From positions 1 through 9,489 of the forward strand of contig JAPLZR010000016.1 in the NCBI GenBank assembly GCA_026394935.1: 9,489 nucleotides of DNA, written 5' to 3'. Positions 6,252 to 9,489 of this stretch are shown piece after piece. Each line of letters begins with the position of its first letter. Position 1 is the first letter of the stretch. The notes beneath the pieces are model-generated. The model saw only the letters and a list, made by a program, of their open reading frames with translations. It had not been told where the DNA came from and did no database searches. This DNA comes from Candidatus Woesearchaeota archaeon. Its GTDB lineage: Archaea > Nanobdellota > Nanobdellia > Woesearchaeales > ARS49. Made by a program: the position numbers and the translations under genes.

Positions 6252-6275
6252 TACCCAGTAAATATAACACGAAGT

Positions 6276-6283
6276 TTTATAAA
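6276..6283 (+). promoter_or_regulatory. TATA box of the 6306-7044 two-gene unit
   Basis: TTTATAAA (within GTTTTATAAAGG) is centred 26.5 bp before the ATG at 6306. No Shine-Dalgarno precedes that ATG, so a leaderless transcript is likely. Confidence 0.65.
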
Positions 6284-6305
6284 GGGGCTGAATCGCTCAA
6301 AGCGC

Positions 6306-6767
6306 ATGACTAGAAAGAAAAAAACTGTGGATGAAGTCATTATGTTTATCTTGGCTAACGCTCCGCCTGATAATCAGGAAGCCGATAAGCCGTTTCCACG
6401 AACCGGATATCATCTGCCGTTAGTCGATAGCGCAATAAGAATTCTGCGTGCCCAACGCATTCTTCTCGACTTGGAGATTTATGATATTAGGGGAACAAAA
6501 CATATGTGGAGAACGAATGGGAATATTAATTACGATCTTGCCCGCAGGGCCACTTCGAGGTTTATTCAAGCATTGCAGGAAGAGCACCATAGTGTTTCTT
6601 TGGAGCGCATTTTGCCAACAGTTAAAGCAAAGATATTTGACAACTTTCCTATTAACAGGTTTAAAACAACACTTAATGGGTTGTTGCAGCACGCAACCGA
6701 AGATCATTCGCCTTATGACGCGCTTAATGCTTCATTCTCCAAGAGAGACCTGGATGACGGGAAATGA
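6306..6767 (+). CDS. Unknown protein with N-terminal region plus PINR repeat domain
   Basis: This 153-aa soluble protein is not recognised. Residues 1-70 start with a basic tip (TRKKK), then helix VDEVIMFILAN and RILRAQRILLDLEIYDIRG followed by HMWRTNG. The helix-helix-strand pattern could be a winged-helix DNA-binding domain, but this is only a resemblance. Residues 72-140 (GNINYDLARRATSRF...PINRFKTTL) match the downstream protein: both have GN..D.LAR.AT..F, a proline after about 25 residues, then PINR-[FY]-x-T-x-L. Its own promoter sits at the usual distance. Base composition differs clearly from its neighbours: codons are not T/G-rich and the coding strand is A-rich, suggesting recent acquisition. 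The last codons overlap the next ATG by 14 bp. Confidence 0.75.
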   Translation: MTRKKKTVDEVIMFILANAPPDNQEADKPFPRTGYHLPLVDSAIRILRAQRILLDLEIYDIRGTKHMWRTNGNINYDLARRATSRFIQALQEEHHSVSLERILPTVKAKIFDNFPINRFKTTLNGLLQHATEDHSPYDALNASFSKRDLDDGK

Positions 6768-7044
6768 AGCAAAAGACAGAACTCTTGCGAGAGAAGCCAC
6801 CGCGCAGTTTTTGACCAGAATGAGTAACGAATGGCATCTTCCTTTTGAAGCTGTTATTCCTAAGATTAAAACTGATACAATTTTAACAACTCCGATTAAC
6901 AGATATGGCACTAGGTTGGGAAAGGTATATGAGAAGGCTTATCGTGCCTCTCTTTATCTTGCCTTTAAGGATTGGGCAGAGAGCGATGAAAGATACAGGC
7001 ATCTTTTGCCTTTGATAGAGAAAATCAGGCATCCGAATATTTGA
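6754..7044 (+). CDS. Unknown small protein, paralogous PINR repeat domain
   Basis: This 96-aa protein starts MTGNEAKDRTLAREATAQF, and residues 3-75 align with residues 72-140 of the preceding protein (LAR-AT-F, His, Pro, Lys, PINR, T-x-L). It then has a charged helical tail (DWAESDERYRHLLPLIEKIRH). The frame is open further upstream to 6448, but that part overlaps the first gene and is poorly protein-like. The ATG at 6754 gives a 14-bp overlap typical of coupled genes; a weak purine-rich stretch (AAGAGAGACC) lies just before it. An alternative is one two-domain protein split by a +1 frameshift near 6753-6766. Composition is foreign-looking like its partner. No family or function is recognised. 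Confidence 0.65.
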   Translation: MTGNEAKDRTLAREATAQFLTRMSNEWHLPFEAVIPKIKTDTILTTPINRYGTRLGKVYEKAYRASLYLAFKDWAESDERYRHLLPLIEKIRHPNI

Positions 7045-7117
7045 TTTCTTCAAACTTTATCTTTCTGCCTGTTGGTTTTTCGGGTGTTGTTTGTATTATC
7101 GGTTTAATCAGGTAACA

Positions 7118-7125
7118 TTTAAAAA
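7118..7125 (+). promoter_or_regulatory. TATA box of the MFS-acdB unit
   Basis: TTTAAAAA is centred 26.5 bp before the ATG at 7148, in the 103-bp gap after the two-gene island. The rest of the gap is T-rich (several runs of 4-5 T), which could end transcription of the upstream unit. Confidence 0.65.
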
Positions 7126-7147
7126 CGTTCTCTTATACTTTTAGGTT

Positions 7148-8326
7148 ATGCATAAAAAAGAGGTTTTTGCCTGGGGTACTTATGATTTTGCTAATACTAT
7201 CTTTTCTGCTTTGTTTGTTACTGTTTTCTTTCCTTTTTACGTGAAGTCTTTTCTTGGCGGCACTGAGTTCCAGATTGGTCTTGTTTTTGGTTTGAGCATG
7301 CTTGCTGTTGGTTTGGTTGTTCCTGTTATTGGCGCTTGGAGTGATGCTCTTGGCAGGCGTATGCCGTTCATTATTTTTTTCACGATTATCTGTTGCTTGT
7401 TTACTTATTTTGTCGGGCAGGCTTCTTTGTTTTATGCTTTGGTTTTCGGTTTTATCGCTAATTTTTCTTATCATGCTGCTTTGACCGCGTATAATGCTTT
7501 GCTGCCGAGGATTGCTGGTTCCAGGCTTGGTTTTGTTTCTGGTATCGGGACTGCTATGGGTTATCTTGGCACTCTTATTTCTCTTGGTATTGCGTCTTTG
7601 GTTTTGTACAAGTATGGCTGGGAGACTGAGGCTGGTTCTCAGGCTGTTTTTGCAGCTACTTCAATTATGTTTTTTGTTTTTTCTCTCGTGATGTTTTTTG
7701 GGGTTAAAGAGCCTCCGAGCCATAAGCGTGCTTCCATCTTGAAGAGCATTGGAGCTGTTTGGAAAACTTTGGCTCATATCTCGAAGTTCCGGTCTTTCTT
7801 CCTGTTCTTGCTTGCCATGTTTTGTTTTTCCAACGCGATTAATGCCGCTATTGTTTTTCTTTTCTTGTTTGCGAAACAGCAGATTAATCTTTCAATTCAG
7901 TCTTTTTTTGTAGTTTATGTTTTGCAGTCTTTGGGTGCTGTTGTCGGCAGTTATTTGTCTGGCAGATGGGTTGAAAGGTATGGCTCAAAGAAGGTTCTTG
8001 TTGGTGCTGGTTTTGCCTGGATTGGCGTTATTGTGCTTTTGTTGTTCGTGTCCAATTTGACCATGTTCATCATTGCAGGTATGCTTGGCGGTGCTGCTCT
8101 TGGTGCTGTTTGGACTGCTCAGCGTCCAAAGCTTGTCGAGCTTGTTTCAAAAGCAAAGGTTGGGCAATTTTTCGGGTTTTTGGAGCTTACTGACAAGTTC
8201 TCCGGCATTATCGGTCCTGTTGTTTTTGGCGCTTTGGCTACTTTTGTTAATTATACTGCTGCATTGCTGTCTTTGATCGTGTTTTTTGCTGCAGGCTTGT
8301 TATTTCTTCGAGGTGTTAGGAAATGA
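7148..8326 (+). CDS. Major facilitator superfamily transporter, UMF1/Atg22-like
   Basis: This 392-aa protein is hydrophobic throughout and fits 12 membrane spans. The N-terminus WGTYDFANTIFSALFVTVFFPF (9-30) is characteristic of the UMF1/Atg22 branch. The MFS loop motif appears as GAWSDALGRR (62-71). The second half has GSYLSGRWVERYGSKK, AQRPKLVELV and FFGFLELTDKFSGIIGP, also typical of that branch. Yeast Atg22 exports amino acids from the vacuole; prokaryotic members are largely uncharacterised. It overlaps acdB by 4 bp (ATGA), so the two are co-translated. That suggests transport of a substrate or product of the acyl-CoA synthetase, for example an organic acid or amino acid, but this rests only on gene order. 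Codons are extremely T/G-rich. The mRNA is probably leaderless. Confidence 0.9.
   Translation: MHKKEVFAWGTYDFANTIFSALFVTVFFPFYVKSFLGGTEFQIGLVFGLSMLAVGLVVPVIGAWSDALGRRMPFIIFFTIICCLFTYFVGQASLFYALVFGFIANFSYHAALTAYNALLPRIAGSRLGFVSGIGTAMGYLGTLISLGIASLVLYKYGWETEAGSQAVFAATSIMFFVFSLVMFFGVKEPPSHKRASILKSIGAVWKTLAHISKFRSFFLFLLAMFCFSNAINAAIVFLFLFAKQQINLSIQSFFVVYVLQSLGAVVGSYLSGRWVERYGSKKVLVGAGFAWIGVIVLLLFVSNLTMFIIAGMLGGAALGAVWTAQRPKLVELVSKAKVGQFFGFLELTDKFSGIIGPVVFGALATFVNYTAALLSLIVFFAAGLLFLRGVRK
8310..8315 (+). promoter_or_regulatory. Shine-Dalgarno site of acdB
   Basis: GAGGTG inside the last codons of the transporter gene lies seven bases before the ATG at 8323. It supports that start over the ATG at 8326 and fits the pattern that internal operon genes, not first genes, use ribosome-binding sites here. 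Confidence 0.65.
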
Positions 8327-8922
8327 TGGTTGATGAAGCGTTGTCTAAATTGAATATTCCTGTTGCAAAGTTTGAGGTTTCTGATTCTTTGAAAAATGTT
8401 GAGCGTGCTGCCAAAAGTTTTGGTTTTCCGGTTGTTCTGAAGCTTGTTTCTCCTGAGGTTGTTCATAAGACTGAGTTTGGTGGTGTGAAGATTGTTCACG
8501 ATCTCGCCGAGCTTCGGGAGACTGCGTCTACATTCTTGGCTAGGGGCAAAGTCTTGGTTATGGAGCATTGTTCTGGTGTTGAGATGTTTTTGGGCATTAA
8601 GAATGATGCGACTTTCGGTCACGTTCTTTTGGCAGGTGTTGGTGGTATTTTTGTTGAGGTTTACAAGGATGTTGCTTTCAGGGTTTGTCCTGTTAATGCA
8701 AGGGATGCTGAGCTTATGCTTGCTGAACTGCGTGGAAAGGCTTTATTGCAGGGTGTTCGCGGCCAAAAGCCTGTTAATATGAAGGCGTTGATTGATGCAA
8801 TGGTTAGATTGTCCAGGCTGCCTGAAAAATATCCTAATCTTGAAGAGCTTGATGTTAATCCCTTGTTTGTGAATGATAAGGACGTGAAGGCAGCAGATGC
8901 AAGGTTTGTTCTTAAGGGCTAG
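8323..8922 (+). CDS. acdB: ADP-forming acyl-CoA (acetyl-CoA) synthetase, beta subunit
   Basis: This 199-aa ATP-grasp protein has the family motifs: GFPVVLKLVSPEVVHKTEFGG with His48 (equivalent to phospho-accepting His71 of the P. furiosus beta subunit), GHVLLAGVGGIFVEVYKDVAFRVCPV (99-124), LLQGVRGQKPVN (141-152), and ELDVNPLFV with Asp177 for metal/nucleotide binding. It binds ADP and accepts phosphate relayed from His251 of AcdA. It is about 30 residues shorter than the Pyrococcus subunit (about 230). Roughly 20 N-terminal residues preceding the first shared motif are absent, because the start overlaps the transporter stop, and a central loop is shorter. Catalytic motifs are complete, so it is probably active. 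Its last 11 codons and stop are repeated downstream at 9056-9091. Confidence 0.92.
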   Translation: MMVDEALSKLNIPVAKFEVSDSLKNVERAAKSFGFPVVLKLVSPEVVHKTEFGGVKIVHDLAELRETASTFLARGKVLVMEHCSGVEMFLGIKNDATFGHVLLAGVGGIFVEVYKDVAFRVCPVNARDAELMLAELRGKALLQGVRGQKPVNMKALIDAMVRLSRLPEKYPNLEELDVNPLFVNDKDVKAADARFVLKG

Positions 8923-8966
8923 CCCAAGATTTGCGACATTGTGAGGGTGAGAGAAGAGTCTTAAAC

Positions 8967-8985
8967 ATATTTTCGAAGAAAATAT
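8967..8985. repeat. Inverted repeat 1 of the post-acdB cassette
   Basis: ATATTTTC-GAA-GAAAATAT is a perfect 8-bp stem with a 3-base loop. It is A/T-rich and directly precedes a TATA-like TATTTATA (8983-8990). Confidence 0.6.
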
Positions 8986-8991
8986 TTATAG

Positions 8992-9023
8992 AATTGCTTC
9001 TCGAATCCGAACAAGAAGCAATT
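8992..9023. repeat. Inverted repeat 2 of the post-acdB cassette
   Basis: AATTGCTTCT (8992-9001) and AGAAGCAATT (9014-9023) form a perfect 10-bp stem around a 12-base loop; G-U and A-U pairs could extend it outward by three. Confidence 0.65.
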
Positions 9024-9028
9024 TTGAT

Positions 9029-9049
9029 CAAACTTTTTTGAAAAGTTTG
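9029..9049. repeat. Inverted repeat 3 of the post-acdB cassette
   Basis: CAAACTTTT (9029-9037) and AAAAGTTTG (9041-9049) form a perfect 9-bp stem with a 3-base loop, followed by a G run. It contains a six-T run (9034-9039) that could act as an archaeal terminator for acdB, but the structure looks equally like a dispersed repeat unit. Confidence 0.65.
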
Positions 9050-9055
9050 GGGGCT

Positions 9056-9091
9056 AAGGCTGCAGATGCAAGGTTTGTGTTAAAAGGTTAG
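9056..9091 (+). pseudogene. Duplicate 3' end of acdB (11 codons plus stop)
   Basis: This stretch encodes KAADARFVLKG and a TAG stop, exactly as the end of acdB does at 8887-8922. The two copies share 30 of 36 bases, and all six differences are synonymous. Nothing acdB-like precedes it: upstream lie the three inverted repeats, in which no start codon feeds this frame (the last upstream stop is at 8948-8950). It is therefore a remnant or displaced 3' end rather than a gene. Confidence 0.75.
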
Positions 9092-9093
9092 CT

Positions 9094-9101
9094 TTTTATA
9101 G
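9094..9101 (+). promoter_or_regulatory. TATA box of the right-edge gene
   Basis: TTTTATAG (within CTTTTTATAGG) is centred 26.5 bp before the ATG at 9124. It starts three bases after the stop of the duplicated acdB tail. Confidence 0.6.
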
Positions 9102-9123
9102 GCTTGTTTTTCTTCCAGTTTTT

Positions 9124-9489
9124 ATGACTGAAACTGCTGTAAAACCGGTAATTTTTGCTTTTTCGCTCGAGTATGATTTAAAAAAGGGGATGCTCGTCCA
9201 GCACAAGCTTTTCGTTAGGCAAAGGCAGGCTTACAGCAACGAAGTTTCCAGCATTGGTCATAGAAAAGATTTGGGCGTTATTGCTTTTTCAGAATGTCGG
9301 AATCCTCAATTGATGGATCGCAGAGAACTCTGGTTTCCCGGCAGACCTTCGCTTTCTGCTTACAGGTCTAATGTTGAACGCGTCTGGAAAGCGGTTTATT
9401 CATTTTTTAGGGAACAGGAGCATTTGGCAACGCGAAAACCTGTTTTGTTTGAAAATTCCCGCGATTATTGTCCCGTAAGTATAAGTGGC
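9124..9489 (+). CDS. Unknown protein (partial, C-terminus outside window)
   Basis: The visible 122 codons start MTETAVKPVIFAFSLEYDLK and stay open to the window edge. The sequence looks soluble and mixed alpha/beta, with a basic stretch HKLFVRQRQAY, then RKDLGVIAFSECRNPQLMDRRELWFPGRPSLSAYRSN and ERVWKAVYSFFREQEH. Two cysteines are visible (in ECRN and YCPV), too few to argue a metal site. No family is recognised. The ATG is supported by a TATA box at the distance usual in this window and the lack of any better start. Base composition is less T-rich than in the transporter and acdB, intermediate between them and the 6306-7044 island. Confidence 0.75.
   Translation, partial: MTETAVKPVIFAFSLEYDLKKGMLVQHKLFVRQRQAYSNEVSSIGHRKDLGVIAFSECRNPQLMDRRELWFPGRPSLSAYRSNVERVWKAVYSFFREQEHLATRKPVLFENSRDYCPVSISG

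Noticed and set aside
6448..6753. Upstream part of the second PINR-domain open frame.
   Set aside because: It lies over the first PINR gene, and its residues (Cys/Arg/Leu mixtures) do not look like protein. The similarity to the first protein begins only at the ATG of 6754.
7025..7132. Minus-strand open frame of 35 codons with protein-like sequence (PEKPTGRKIKFEEIK).
   Set aside because: It has no ATG, GTG or TTG start and no ribosome site, and it overlaps the transporter TATA box and the end of the 6754-7044 gene. The Lys/Pro/Thr-rich look follows from the local strand bias. It could be a remnant of a lost minus-strand gene, but nothing proves it.
8967..9049. Possible CRISPR-like or tRNA-like structure.
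   Set aside because: The three stems differ in sequence and length, with no repeat-spacer periodicity and no cloverleaf or conserved T-loop sequence.
8951..9091. Open frame reading through the inverted repeats into the duplicated acdB tail.
   Set aside because: No usable start codon lies in frame, and the sequence before KAADARFVLKG is unrelated to AcdB, so it is not treated as a gene.

Overview
The window looks like a stretch of a compact archaeal chromosome, probably from an uncultivated lineage with a small genome, possibly of DPANN type. Three things support this. Transcription units start behind A/T-only TATA boxes at an almost fixed distance from the first codon. The window carries both subunits of an ADP-forming acyl-CoA synthetase, a typical archaeal energy-conserving enzyme. 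Genes are packed with 4-bp ATGA overlaps or share promoter space. No rRNA, tRNA or CRISPR array was seen, so the phylum is inference. No stretch longer than about 200 bp lacks a gene.

Left part (1-2950, all minus strand) holds two adjacent transcription units. The unit 2950->1319 encodes a 46-aa single-span membrane protein, a six-span membrane protein of unknown function, and Lgt (prolipoprotein diacylglyceryl transferase). The unit 1293->1 encodes a cupredoxin-like lipoprotein, an alpha/beta-hydrolase lipoprotein and a glutaredoxin (cut by the window edge). Both secreted proteins carry a clear lipobox, so this is a lipid-anchoring enzyme beside two of its likely substrates. Recognisable Lgt is unusual in archaea.

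Middle (2996-6237): a class I/II PLP aminotransferase (+) is divergent from the Lgt unit, with a perfect 12-bp palindrome between the two TATA boxes. It ends tail-to-tail, overlapping by 4 bp, with an unrecognised helical protein gene that appears split by a +1 frameshift. Next comes acdA (-), the alpha subunit of the ADP-forming synthetase.

Right part (6238-9489): acdA is divergent from a two-gene unit (6306-7044) whose base composition differs sharply from its surroundings. Its two proteins share a homologous domain that I do not recognise. Then come a UMF1/Atg22-type MFS transporter and, overlapping it, acdB (beta subunit, ATP-grasp). Downstream of acdB lies a short cassette with three inverted repeats. 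It is followed by a second copy of the last 11 codons and stop of acdB that differs only at synonymous positions. A partial gene of unknown function runs off the right edge.

The plus strand is T-rich and A-poor whichever strand is coding, except in the 6306-7044 island and the 8923-9055 cassette. This suggests a replication-linked strand bias that these two segments have not acquired.
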